DNA of 64,000 nt from Streptomyces sp. cg36 (GTDB taxonomy: Bacteria > Actinomycetota > Actinomycetes > Streptomycetales > Streptomycetaceae). A model generated the notes under the pieces. The model ran no database searches, was not told the DNA's origin, and was given only the letters and a program-made list of their open reading frames with translations. Position numbers and translations under genes: made by a program. The first letter of the stretch is position 1. Each line of letters opens with the position of its first letter. Shown here piece after piece: positions 22,653-31,300 of the stretch. The stretch covers positions 248,001-312,000 of the forward strand of contig NZ_CP163521.1 of the NCBI RefSeq assembly GCF_041080675.1, in the 5' to 3' direction.

Positions 22653-25600
22653 ATCCGGCTGTACTCGCGACTGCCCTCGGCGAATACCGCCCCGGCGGGG
22701 TCCTGCCCTCGGCGCAGGAACTGCTGGCTGCCATCACCGAACTGGAGATCGCCGCCTTCCGCAGCGACCAGCAGATCCCGGACGACGTGCTGGCGACGGC
22801 GTGGCTCCTGCACGGGCTGGCCGCCATCGAGCCCGAGGCACCCGGGTTCGACCCGGTGCGGACCCGGCAGGCCCTGGCGGTCAGCGCGCACGTCATGGAC
22901 CTGGCCCTCGCCGACCAGCGGCACTCTCCCACCGAGCGGCTGAGGATCGCCTTTGCCGCCCAGGCCGGGTACCGCAGGTGCGAGCAGGAGCCCAACGCCA
23001 CCGCCGTCTACCGCCAGGTCAAGAACCTGGTGGACTTCACCTCCTCGCTCCCGGCACACCTCGACACCCTGGCCCTGGAGGCTGGCGTCGTCTTCCTGGC
23101 ATTCGACCGGCCCGACCTGAACCGGGCTCTGTCCGCCTGGCGCCGCCAGTTCGCGGAGCTGCGCACGCTGATGGACGACGAGCCTCTGGCAGGCACGATG
23201 TACGGCTGCGCCGAAGCCGTCGTGGAAGCGGTCCATTTTCTCCGCCTGTTCCTCTCGTTCGGCGATCTGGAGCGTCTGCGCGACGCCCAGGATCTGCTGG
23301 GCAGCGTGCTGGACGGGCGCGCGGGCCGAGGTGACCCGACGGCCCGGTGGGTCGCGGCCCACCTTCTCGGTCTGAGCGGTGAGATGGCCGCCAGCAGCCT
23401 GTACACCTTGCTCCCCCAGGGAACCCCGGATGCGGTTGCCCGGACCTTCGCGATGTCCCACCCGCCGGTCATGACGCTGTGGCGCCCGCAGCGCCAGCTG
23501 CTGAGCCTGGAGCGGGGCAACCCGGTCGCCCCCGGCACTGGCCGGAGCCTGATCAGCGTGCCCACCAGCGCGGGCAAGACGCTGATGGCCCAGCTGGTCA
23601 TCTGCTCGCACCTGGCGCAGAGACCCGGCCGCGTGGTCTACGTGTCGCCGATGCGAAGCCTCGGCCGGGAGATGCGGGCCGCTTTGCGCGGCCGACTGCG
23701 GCTGATGGAACGCAAGCTGGTCGCCGAGCAGCCGGACTTCCCGCTCGCCGAGGGCAGCGGGTCCCTCGTCGGAGACGTCGATGTCGTGACCCCGGAACGG
23801 CTCATGCACATGATCCGCAACAACCCCGGCGGAGCGCTGGACGAGGTCAGCCTCGTCGTCGTCGACGAGGCCCACCACCTCACGCAGGGACGGCGCGGCT
23901 TCGTGCTGGAGAGCCTGCTCGCCCTCCTGCGGACCCGCTCCGACGTCCGGCTGGTGCTGCTGTCCGCCGCGGTCGGCAATCGGGCTGCCCTGGCGTCGTG
24001 GCTGGACCCGGCGCGCCCGGCGCAGGAGGTGTATTTCACCGACGACTGGCGCGGCCCCCGGCGCCTGCACGGCCTCATGTACCCGCAGCTGCTCAAGGAC
24101 CAGGCCGAACTCACCTCGCGCAAGCCGAGCAAGAAGCGCTCCTCCACCACCCGCGCGAATGTGCCGGTGTCCACCCGGCTCGACGTCCGGCCGACCGCCA
24201 CCATCCCTACCTTCGGTCTGACCATCCCCAACGTCGGCACCAGAGCGTACGCCTCCCCCCACGCCCGGCAGTGGAACGCGGCCACCAGGCTCACCGGCGG
24301 CATCCCGGACTACGAGGTGTTCGCCGCCGGCGCCGCTGCCCTGACCCGTGCCGGCAGCGTGCTGATGGTCGTCGCCAGCAAGGTCATCGCGAGGAACGCC
24401 GCGCACGCCATGGCCCAGCGGCTGGCCGTCCGTCCTGAGGCGGCGGCGCTCACTGAGTTCCTGGCCGAGACGCTCGGCGAGCAGCACCCCTTGGTCGAGT
24501 GCACTCGCCACGGCGTCGCCTTCCACCACGGTGACCTTCCCGACGACGTCCTCCACGCCGTGGAACAAGGGCTGCGCGACGGGGACCTGCTGGCCATCGC
24601 CAGCACGACCACCCTCACCGACGGCGTCAACCTTCCAGTCCGCACGGTCATCGTCAGTCATACGCTCGAGAGCGATACCACGGGCGCGAATCAGCGCAGC
24701 CTCAGTCCCGCGGAGCTGCTGAACGCCATCGGCCGGGCCGGCCGGGCCGGCCGTGAGAGCGAGGGATGGGTGATCCTCACCCGCCCCTACCGGCCCCGGT
24801 CGGCGGAGTTCGAGGCCTTCACCCCCGACACCGAGCAGCTCACTGTCACTTCCGAACTCCTCAGCCAGGAGGCCCTGCAGGCCCTGGACCAGGCGGAGCG
24901 GGCGCTGCAGCTCGGCCTTGACAACCTGTTCGGTCTGGTGGGGACGGTTGCGGCCGACTTCGCCGCGTTCGTGTGGCTCGTCCTGCAGACCCACGCGGAG
25001 ACCCTTCACGCACCCGGCGACCGGCTGGACCCGGTGCGGTCGTTGCTCGCGATGGACCAGGCCGCCGATGCATCGGTCCCGGCCCGCTGGATGACGCTCG
25101 CGGAGAGGGTCGCCGCGATCTACGACACCACCGACTCCGGCGTCGCACGCCGCTGGGCCACCACCGGCACCAGCATCGGATCTGCGCGCTCCCTCGACAG
25201 CATCGCCCAGCGCCTCGCGGAACAGCTGGTCGCCCAAGCGGCCCCCGCAGACACCCTGGACGAGCTCAGCATCTTCTTTGGGCCGCCCGAATTGCCGCTG
25301 GAGCAGACCCTGAACTTCCTCGTCGAGCACGGCGTCTTCGAGGACCTTCTGAAGCTGCCCGAGACCACCGGGTGCTGGCAGTACACCGGGCCACCCAACG
25401 GGGTGCCGATCAGCGATGCGATCCGGAACTGGATCTCTGGCACCTCCATCCCCGAACTCGCCCGCGCCTGGATGCCCGACAGCGAGCCATCCGATCCCCG
25501 CCCGCTCGAGCAGGCCGTGCACAGCATCAGCCAGGCATTCGAGCACGCGATCAGCTGGACAGCAGGCGCCCTGGTCAACCTCGTCAACACCCACCCCCTG

Positions 25601-25672
25601 CTGACCCCCACCACGCCCCGCCTGTTCGCACACACGGCCTGGCACATCCGGCACGGCGTCGACACCGAGTAG
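22637..25672 (+). CDS. hamB: HamB-like SF2 DNA helicase, truncated by in-frame TAG
   Basis: GTG 22637 follows GAGGAAG inside the end of the HamA-like gene. The product has an N-terminal helical region of about 290 residues, then helicase motifs: motif I SVPTSAGKTLMAQL (residues about 308-320), motif Ia VVYVSPMRSLG, motif II VVVDEAHHLTQG (about 409), motif III LLSAAVGN, a linker with a basic insert (SRKPSKKRSSTTRAN), and motif VI NAIGRAGRAGRESEG (about 697). It is a Ski2-like SF2 helicase. The frame ends at TAG 25670-25672, yet the same frame continues open for 159 further codons. Long helicases of this kind usually have about 1100-1200 residues, so the TAG probably removes the C-terminus, unless read through. 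Confidence 0.85.
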   Translation: MDRTLDPAVLATALGEYRPGGVLPSAQELLAAITELEIAAFRSDQQIPDDVLATAWLLHGLAAIEPEAPGFDPVRTRQALAVSAHVMDLALADQRHSPTERLRIAFAAQAGYRRCEQEPNATAVYRQVKNLVDFTSSLPAHLDTLALEAGVVFLAFDRPDLNRALSAWRRQFAELRTLMDDEPLAGTMYGCAEAVVEAVHFLRLFLSFGDLERLRDAQDLLGSVLDGRAGRGDPTARWVAAHLLGLSGEMAASSLYTLLPQGTPDAVARTFAMSHPPVMTLWRPQRQLLSLERGNPVAPGTGRSLISVPTSAGKTLMAQLVICSHLAQRPGRVVYVSPMRSLGREMRAALRGRLRLMERKLVAEQPDFPLAEGSGSLVGDVDVVTPERLMHMIRNNPGGALDEVSLVVVDEAHHLTQGRRGFVLESLLALLRTRSDVRLVLLSAAVGNRAALASWLDPARPAQEVYFTDDWRGPRRLHGLMYPQLLKDQAELTSRKPSKKRSSTTRANVPVSTRLDVRPTATIPTFGLTIPNVGTRAYASPHARQWNAATRLTGGIPDYEVFAAGAAALTRAGSVLMVVASKVIARNAAHAMAQRLAVRPEAAALTEFLAETLGEQHPLVECTRHGVAFHHGDLPDDVLHAVEQGLRDGDLLAIASTTTLTDGVNLPVRTVIVSHTLESDTTGANQRSLSPAELLNAIGRAGRAGRESEGWVILTRPYRPRSAEFEAFTPDTEQLTVTSELLSQEALQALDQAERALQLGLDNLFGLVGTVAADFAAFVWLVLQTHAETLHAPGDRLDPVRSLLAMDQAADASVPARWMTLAERVAAIYDTTDSGVARRWATTGTSIGSARSLDSIAQRLAEQLVAQAAPADTLDELSIFFGPPELPLEQTLNFLVEHGVFEDLLKLPETTGCWQYTGPPNGVPISDAIRNWISGTSIPELARAWMPDSEPSDPRPLEQAVHSISQAFEHAISWTAGALVNLVNTHPLLTPTTPRLFAHTAWHIRHGVDTE

Positions 25673-26152
25673 GCGATCACTCTGCTCACCTCCGGCATCA
25701 CCTCCCGCCGCCTGGCCCACCAGATCGGCCGCGCTGCCGCAGATGCCCGCATCAGTTCCGGCGAGCTCCGCACCTGGCTCGCCGACCAGCAGATCGACGG
25801 CTGGATCACCACGTACAAGGCCAACACGTACGAGGTCGAGGACCTCCTCGACTACGTGAGCAAACCGGCCAACCCGCTCAACGAACTCCTGCGCGGTCGC
25901 CCCGTGACGATCCCCCTGGCACGGGTAGGCCCGGGCACCGCAGACGGGTCGGTCACCTTGACCCACCCCGGCAAGAAGCCGGCGACCATCACAGTCCACC
26001 GTGACGGAACCCGGATTGCCGCCATCCCCGCCGCCCGGCATCACGCCGTCCTCACCATGATCGACAGCGGTCTCGACCTCACCCACCACCTCGAAGCCGG
26101 ACAGCTGGTCACGACCCTGGCCACGACCAGCCTGGAGAACACCGAGGGTTAG
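25673..26152 (+). pseudogene. hamB: C-terminal continuation of the HamB-like gene after the in-frame TAG
   Basis: The 159 codons after the TAG are in frame with the helicase and read as normal protein: AITLLTSGITSRRLAHQIGR, then ELRTWLADQQIDGWITTYKA, then LLDYVSKPANPLNELLRGRP and ITVHRDGTRIAAIPAARHHA. The only in-frame start (GTG 25856) has no ribosome-binding site, so independent translation is unlikely. The segment reads as the natural end of the helicase protein, with a second TAG as its own stop. Confidence 0.75.
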
Positions 26153-26189
26153 CCCGCGCCGGGCGTGCCCACCCTCCTGTTCCAGGCCG

Positions 26190-26750
26190 TCAGCACGGCG
26201 GTGGACGGCTCGATCGGTATCCAGGAATCGGAGAGATGCCGCCCTCGGCGAGGACCAGCCCATGACGTCCGTGGGGGCGGGCCCCGTGTTGATGTTGAGG
26301 GGCCTTCCCCCGAGGAGCCTTGACCCAAGGCCGGGTAGTTAACGCATTTCCGCTGCTGGCAAAGGGTGTTGATGACCACTGCGTGGCTGTGTAGAGGCCG
26401 GGGCCGATCTTGTAGATGAGGCCGTTGGCGGCCCAGCGGTTGAGTTGTCTGTACATGGTCTCGAGGGTGACGTCGTCGAAGCGGGCCGCGATGTCGCGGG
26501 GCCGCCATGGACGGCCGGGTTCTTCGTGGAGCAGGTCAAGGATGCGGTGTCTGCGGCGCTTGGCGTGGGTGGTGAGCCGGTCGTCGCGGGAAGCGGGGGG
26601 CAGCGCGGGCTGCTCATTTGCGGGCTCGAGGACAGTGATGCAGAGGCGGGTGACGGTGCGGCTGCGGTCGGGGCGGCCGTCGTCTTGGCGTTGGCGTACC
26701 GGGAATCCGATGAGCGGACCTTGCGGGTGCTGACGCGGGGCCGGCGGGGT
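26190..26750 (-). pseudogene. winged-helix protein remnant
   Basis: Reading the minus strand from about 26750 gives a protein-like stretch without a recognisable start: HPQGPLIGFPVRQRQDDGRP, TVTRLCITVLEPANEQPALP, RRRHRILDLLHEEPGRPWRP, then RDIAARFDDVTLETMYRQLN and RWAANGLIYKIGPGLYTATQ. The last 60 residues look like a winged helix. Upstream on the same strand a different frame continues protein-like (IALQGARDLVVQAVGITTVP), which suggests a frameshift near 26760. Taken together this looks like a decayed regulatory gene. ATG 26456 (MYRQLNRWAANGLIYKIG) could start only the tail. Confidence 0.45.
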
Positions 26751-26759
26751 GGGAGGAGA

Positions 26760-27912
26760 CCGGCCAGGACCGCTGGCCTATGACACCGATGGTGCTGGTG
26801 TTCGGGACCGTGGTGATGCCGACGGCCTGGACGACGAGGTCACGGGCGCCCTGCAGGGCGATGGTGAAGCCGCGTCGGTCCGGGTCGGTGCCCGGCTGGG
26901 ACTCGGCGGCTTGGACCGGGCCTTGACCCCGGGTTTTGGACACCGGAGACACTTGGATATCGGCGATGCAGCCGTTTTGTAGGGCCCGGCGGATTGACGA
27001 CCACTCGGGGTCGGCAACACGATCGTTCTGTGCCGCCTGGGCAGTGCGTGTGCGCCGTAGGTGCCAACGCTGCTCTGCATAGTGGGTGCGGTCCTGTATC
27101 CGTCGGGCCTAGGGAAACGGTATGGCGTGGAATGTGGGCAGCGCGGCCTCGGTGGCTAACGCTCAGTCTTTCGGTGGGGCTTGGCTGCCTGGTACCAGTC
27201 TGACCCCACTGAAGCCCCACCGGTGGCAGCTCGGGCGTACCGGCATCCGAATCACCGCCTTGCCGGGGGCGTAGACCGCCAAGCACGGCGCAGCAGCGCG
27301 TCTTTGGCACTGAAGCCGGCCGGTGATGATGCCCAGCACGTTCTGGGGCGTCCCGTTTTCGCTTCGCCTCTTCTTGCTGGCCTTCCGCTCCCCGATGCGC
27401 CTAAGGAAGCCGGCGCCCATCATCGTCGGCCCGCAGATGGTGCCGAAGTCGTACGTGCAGCTGGTCACGCCGCGGCGGTGTGGGCACGCCGGACGTGGCC
27501 ACCATTTTGCCGAAGATCGGATGGAGCGTCCAGCGTCGTCGGAAGGTGTCGACATTGTCTGACCGGTCCCGGACGACCGGGGCGCGTCGTCCGTTTAGCG
27601 CGGTCCGAACATTCCCTCTGGCTGGCCTCCCGGGGACGGCCAGGGGGACGTCGGCCGCCGTCGGATGACTGCGGGTGACGGTTCTCGTGGCAGCCACGGT
27701 GGGCGGACGGGCGGAGACACTGGCAACACATCATGGAGTGTGGCACGGCTCGGTTTTCCAAGCCGATCTCATGCTCGACAGTCGAACTCGTTACCGAGTG
27801 CGGCGCAACGACGGTGTGGCGGTTATTGCGATTGTCATAGAAGTTCGTAACGTGCTCGCGTCAACGTGATTTGTCGATGCGTATTCGCGTCCGTTCTTCG
27901 TGAGGAAGGTCC
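26760..27912. other. 1.15-kb stretch with broken coding remnants
   Basis: I find no intact gene. Short minus-strand segments look weakly protein-like in different frames (CTYDFGTICGPTMMGAGFLR near 27400, NVDTFRRRWTLHPIFGKMVA near 27530), as in decayed genes. The end of the region is AT-richer (27780-27900) and should hold the promoter of the 27913 gene pair. Confidence 0.4.
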
Positions 27913-28473
27913 ATGCAGCGGAATTGCCCTCGGTGGGGGATGGTAGTGCGGGCGGGTCTGCCCGCCTTGGCTCTCGCAGGCGTCGTGTTCTCCGCGGCGC
28001 CCGGCATGGCAGTGGGGGTGACGTCGGGTACCGTCGTTGGCGCCAGCGTCTCCGGGGTCCGTGCTGCGGAGCCGACCCCGCCCGACCCCAATGCTCCGTG
28101 TCCGCATGGTGAAGCGAAGCCCTGCGGGGCCACGGCGGAGGACCGGAAGGAGGTGGACGCCCAGCGCAACGATGCCAAGCAGGAGCGGGGGCAGAACGCG
28201 ACCGACCTCAAGCTGATTCAGCAGACGCTTCAGAACTATTGCCAGCCAGGTGACAGTGCGTGCATGAAGAAGCTGGCGGGTGACGGCAGCGCGCAGTACG
28301 CCGGCATCAATGACACCAAGAAGACCTTGGACGAGTACCAGGCCGAGCCGGTCGGAAACGCAGCGGGCGCAGTGAAGAAGACCTGCGGGGACTTTCAGGC
28401 GAGCCTGCCGGCGGGGGACCCGGCGAACAACCCGGACGTGTACACCGCGATGTGCAAGGAGATGACCCGGTGA
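27913..28473 (+). CDS. secreted hypothetical protein, 186 aa
   Basis: ATG 27913 has GAGGAAGG 3 bases upstream. The N-terminus is a signal peptide (MVVRAGLPALALAGVVFSAA). The mature part has a Pro-rich linker (EPTPPDPNAPCPHGEAKPCG), a charged helical stretch (EDRKEVDAQRNDAKQERGQN) and four further Cys (NYCQPGDSACMKK, KKTCGDF, AMCKEM), suggesting a small disulfide-linked extracellular protein. Its TGA overlaps the GTG of the next secreted-protein gene, so the two are co-translated and may act as partners. No family recognised. Confidence 0.75.
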   Translation: MQRNCPRWGMVVRAGLPALALAGVVFSAAPGMAVGVTSGTVVGASVSGVRAAEPTPPDPNAPCPHGEAKPCGATAEDRKEVDAQRNDAKQERGQNATDLKLIQQTLQNYCQPGDSACMKKLAGDGSAQYAGINDTKKTLDEYQAEPVGNAAGAVKKTCGDFQASLPAGDPANNPDVYTAMCKEMTR

Positions 28474-29438
28474 AGTCCCTTCCTCTCTCTGCCCGAAGGA
28501 GTCGGCTGGTGCTGGCTGTGGCAGCGCTCATCGCCGTCGCCCCCGGCAGCGCGCTCGCGGCCGCGGATGCGGATTCGGCGATGCCTACGGCCGAGGGCTA
28601 CGACGCCAAGGGCGAGCGGATGGCCTCGTATGCGCCGGTTCTTCAGGACTGTGCGGCCACACGCGCCACCTGTTCGTTCCAGATCGATCAGACCAAGCCC
28701 CGAGAATTCAACACCGCAGTGCAGTCCCTGGGGAACGCGGTGATCAACTGCACGAAGAAGGACATTAAGGTCACTCGCAAGCTCACGCTGACTACGGCGA
28801 CCTCCGACAACCTGGGCGGCGAGATCGGGGGGTCTGCCGACTCATCCGGCAACGTCTCCGGATCGGTCTCCTCCTCACTGGAGAACAACAACAACACCAA
28901 CGGCAGTTTCAGCTTCCCCAACCTGGAGACGGGCCCCACGGGCACCATCGGCGGCACAACAACCACCGGCGCCAGCGGCTCCGTCACTGGTTCCATGGGC
29001 GCCTCGGCGGCGTTCAAGGGCGCCTACAACGGAAGGTACTCGCGCACCTGGATGGACCAGCAAGCCGAGGAGACCCAGTACGACGTGGTTGTCGCGCCAG
29101 GAGACACCCTAGTATTCGCGGCAAGCCACGCCATGCAGAGAGTCACGGGGACCTTGACCACCGGCAGCGGGGGGTCCATCCGCAATGTTGCCGTCGACGG
29201 CCCGTCCTCGGTGAACCGCAGTACGTTCATCGCGGACACGTTCACCGTGCCGGACGGGACCTGCCAACGCGTTCGCCCGGAGGGGCGCCTTGCGCAAGAG
29301 GCCGCGGGCCCGCGTGCGATGCCCGCGGCGGACATGCTGACGCCGATCGACGCCCTGCCCAAGGGGGCACAGCTGAAGAAGCGCTCCGTGGCTTCCGCCT
29401 CCCAGGTGGCGAGGATTCCAGCACGGCTGTCCAAGTGA
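28470..29438 (+). CDS. secreted hypothetical protein with Ser/Thr/Gly-rich middle, 322 aa
   Basis: GTG 28470 overlaps the previous stop (GTGA). A signal peptide (LVLAVAALIAVAPGSALAAA) is followed by a beta-rich region (NAVINCTKKDIKVTRKLTLT). Then comes a long alternating Ser/Gly/Asn/Thr stretch (SSLENNNNTNGSFSFPNLET, TTTTGASGSVTGSMGASAAF), then TQYDVVVAPGDTLVFAASHA. An amphipathic Ser/Thr/Gly-rich hairpin next to a 'VAPGDTLVF' strand is reminiscent of pore-forming (aerolysin or ETX/MTX2-like) proteins, but this is only a resemblance. It is coupled to the upstream secreted protein. Confidence 0.75.
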   Translation: MKSLPLSARRSRLVLAVAALIAVAPGSALAAADADSAMPTAEGYDAKGERMASYAPVLQDCAATRATCSFQIDQTKPREFNTAVQSLGNAVINCTKKDIKVTRKLTLTTATSDNLGGEIGGSADSSGNVSGSVSSSLENNNNTNGSFSFPNLETGPTGTIGGTTTTGASGSVTGSMGASAAFKGAYNGRYSRTWMDQQAEETQYDVVVAPGDTLVFAASHAMQRVTGTLTTGSGGSIRNVAVDGPSSVNRSTFIADTFTVPDGTCQRVRPEGRLAQEAAGPRAMPAADMLTPIDALPKGAQLKKRSVASASQVARIPARLSK

Positions 29439-29723
29439 GGCAGGCCGGCTGTCAGACCCCGGCAGGCAGCCGGTCGGCACCACCGCGCCCTTGACGCTTC
29501 CCTCTGCCGGGCGGCTTCGCCCCGTGAACTCTCCAGCTGTGCGCGGCACTGACCGGCGCGGCGCCTCGTTGTCACACAAGCCGCCCGGAAGAAGCCGGGC
29601 CGTCGCCAGCGACCGCATCTGCTGTCTCCGACGGCCTTTTGCCTGCCCCAGATTTCCGCCCTTCCCCATCCCCAGGCCCGCGCACGCCTTCCCTCGGCGG
29701 GAGGCCGTATCAGGAGGATTCCC
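29439..29723. other. intergenic region before the phospholipase-like gene
   Basis: No supported gene. AGGAGG is positioned 6-11 bases before ATG 29724. GC-rich inverted stretches are present, but none forms a clear long stem. Confidence 0.4.
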
Positions 29724-30542
29724 ATGCACAAATACGGCTCGGCAGCTGAGGGCGGGCGCAGTATGCCGCGCATGCTGGTGATCGGAGTCCTCTGGGTAAC
29801 GCTGACGGTCCCCACGCTCACGGTGGCTACGGGCGCCTCCGCCTCATCACCTGCTGCGACCACCGCAGCGGGGACAGGCAGTGGGCAGCACCACAAGTGC
29901 ACCAGGAACGGCTGGACCGTCGATCCCAGCCCTGCCCCGGGCACCCCGTATGCGGCGCACCCCAAGGTCACTAACTTCGGTGCGGCGCCTTCGGCTGGTA
30001 GCGGAGTGAGCCCCGGGCTGGCACTGCCTGCGGACCAGGTCCGCCAGCTTGCGGAAATGGACAACGATGACTTCATCTGCCTGCGGGAATCAATTCTGGC
30101 CAAAGCAGGTCCACTCAGTCATTTGCGCAGGACATTCTTCACGAATGGGTGCACCGGACTTCCGCGCGACCTCACCCAGAGACAGAAAGAGGATTTGTTC
30201 AACGCCTGCGTTCAGCACGACTTCTCATACACTGCCGGGCCGAACGCCTTCGCCGGATCTGCAGCAGAAGAGTTCAGAAAAATGGCAGATGAGAAGCTCG
30301 CAAATGAGGCGGGACCGGTTCTCGGGCCACTGATTCGTGAGGCCCTCGGGCGATTGGGTCATAAATTCTTCACCCAAACTGACGCGGAGGGTAATAATAC
30401 TTCCAAGGGAATCTTGGAACAAGCAATTAACCCGAACCCGGGAATCCCTACGAATTCGCAGGACGCTATCTCTCGTGTAACTTATCACCCCGGTGGCGGG
30501 AGGACGACTCAGTGGATGACATGGGGAGCGCTTTCCGGGTGA
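29724..30542 (+). CDS. secreted phospholipase A2-like protein
   Basis: ATG 29724 has AGGAGG upstream. The 272-residue product has a signal sequence (MLVIGVLWVTLTVPTLTVAT) and an unstructured Ala/Ser/Pro segment. The phospholipase core follows: FFTNGCTGLPRDLTQRQ then LFNACVQHDFSYTAGPN. The His-Asp pair at 165-166 inside C-x2-H-D-x2-Y matches the catalytic motif of the prokaryotic phospholipase A2 family, and C143/C162 may form the usual disulfide. The C-terminal 100 residues (EEFRKMADEKLANEAGPVLG, FFTQTDAEGNNTSKGILEQA) are an extension. The second half has visibly lower GC than the first, a possible sign of a transferred or recombined module. Confidence 0.85.
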   Translation: MHKYGSAAEGGRSMPRMLVIGVLWVTLTVPTLTVATGASASSPAATTAAGTGSGQHHKCTRNGWTVDPSPAPGTPYAAHPKVTNFGAAPSAGSGVSPGLALPADQVRQLAEMDNDDFICLRESILAKAGPLSHLRRTFFTNGCTGLPRDLTQRQKEDLFNACVQHDFSYTAGPNAFAGSAAEEFRKMADEKLANEAGPVLGPLIREALGRLGHKFFTQTDAEGNNTSKGILEQAINPNPGIPTNSQDAISRVTYHPGGGRTTQWMTWGALSG

Positions 30543-31300
30543 AGGCTGGGAGGCTGCGTGCGGTCTTTAGTGAATCGAGAGGCAAAATGCGGTGACGCAG
30601 ACCAGGGTGCGGGCGTCATGACACCTTGCCTTCGGCGTCGGATCAGGCGCACGCGTTGCTGGATTTCTGGCCGTTGAACGAGGGTCGGCGGGTGAGCCCG
30701 AGACCTGATGGGGGGCGACGGAGGAGCAGGATTAAAGATCCGGATCGGCGACTCCTGGTGCCCCTGTTGAAATAGTCAACAGGGGCACAGTGGATTCGCT
30801 GGAAGGTCTGGGCTGGGTGAGAATCCAATCCTTGTTTCGGTAGTCTGATATCGGCTGATCTTAAGAGTCAAGTACATGCATTGATCTCATTCTCATGGCG
30901 CCGGGCTCCGGGTGAATGGCTGGGGTGGTAAAGGTGGGCGTTCGGCTTTACGGTGAATCGCGGCCCGCCGCCTCGACGGGTGTGAAAGCCTGGGCTCAGG
31001 CGGTGGCGTGTGAAGTCTCGGTCGATAGGCCGAGGGGATGGTATTCGGGGCAGGTTTCGGCGTGGACTTCACCGAATGTGCAGTGCTTTCCGTAATTTAT
31101 TCCGATGTCAACACGATATGCCAGCGTGCATTCGTGATTCATCCCTCGTGAGGATTCCTCATGCAACAGATCCATCCGGGTGCGAGGGCGGCAGTGCCTC
31201 AGCCTGTGCTGGCCGACGCACGCACCGCCCAGCCCCCCGTTGTCCGCATGTTGAGAACCGGCGGGACCGGTGCAGGTGTGAGTCTGCACGGCGGTGGCCT
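30543..31300. other. 758-bp non-coding region with terminator
   Basis: Contains the hairpin at 30758-30788 and then a comparatively AT-rich stretch (30830-31160) that likely carries the promoter for the 31301 gene. The open frame that enters from 31010 lacks a ribosome-binding site and is not protein-like before 31301. Confidence 0.5.
30758..30788. terminator. 13-bp perfect stem hairpin
   Basis: GTGCCCCTGTTGA and its exact complement flank a 5-base loop (AATAG), about 215 bases after the phospholipase-like gene. No T tract follows. Confidence 0.75.

Noticed and set aside
12914..25672. Reassigned TAG codon as a general genetic code change
   Set aside because: Several intact genes end in TAG at the expected length (for example 4824-6077 and the toxin 14563-18654), so a general change of meaning is unlikely; only local read-through or mutation remains.
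22649..26263. 1204-codon minus-strand open frame opposite the helicase
   Set aside because: Very long but low in protein-like motifs; it is the antisense of the HamB-like gene, which has all SF2 helicase motifs.
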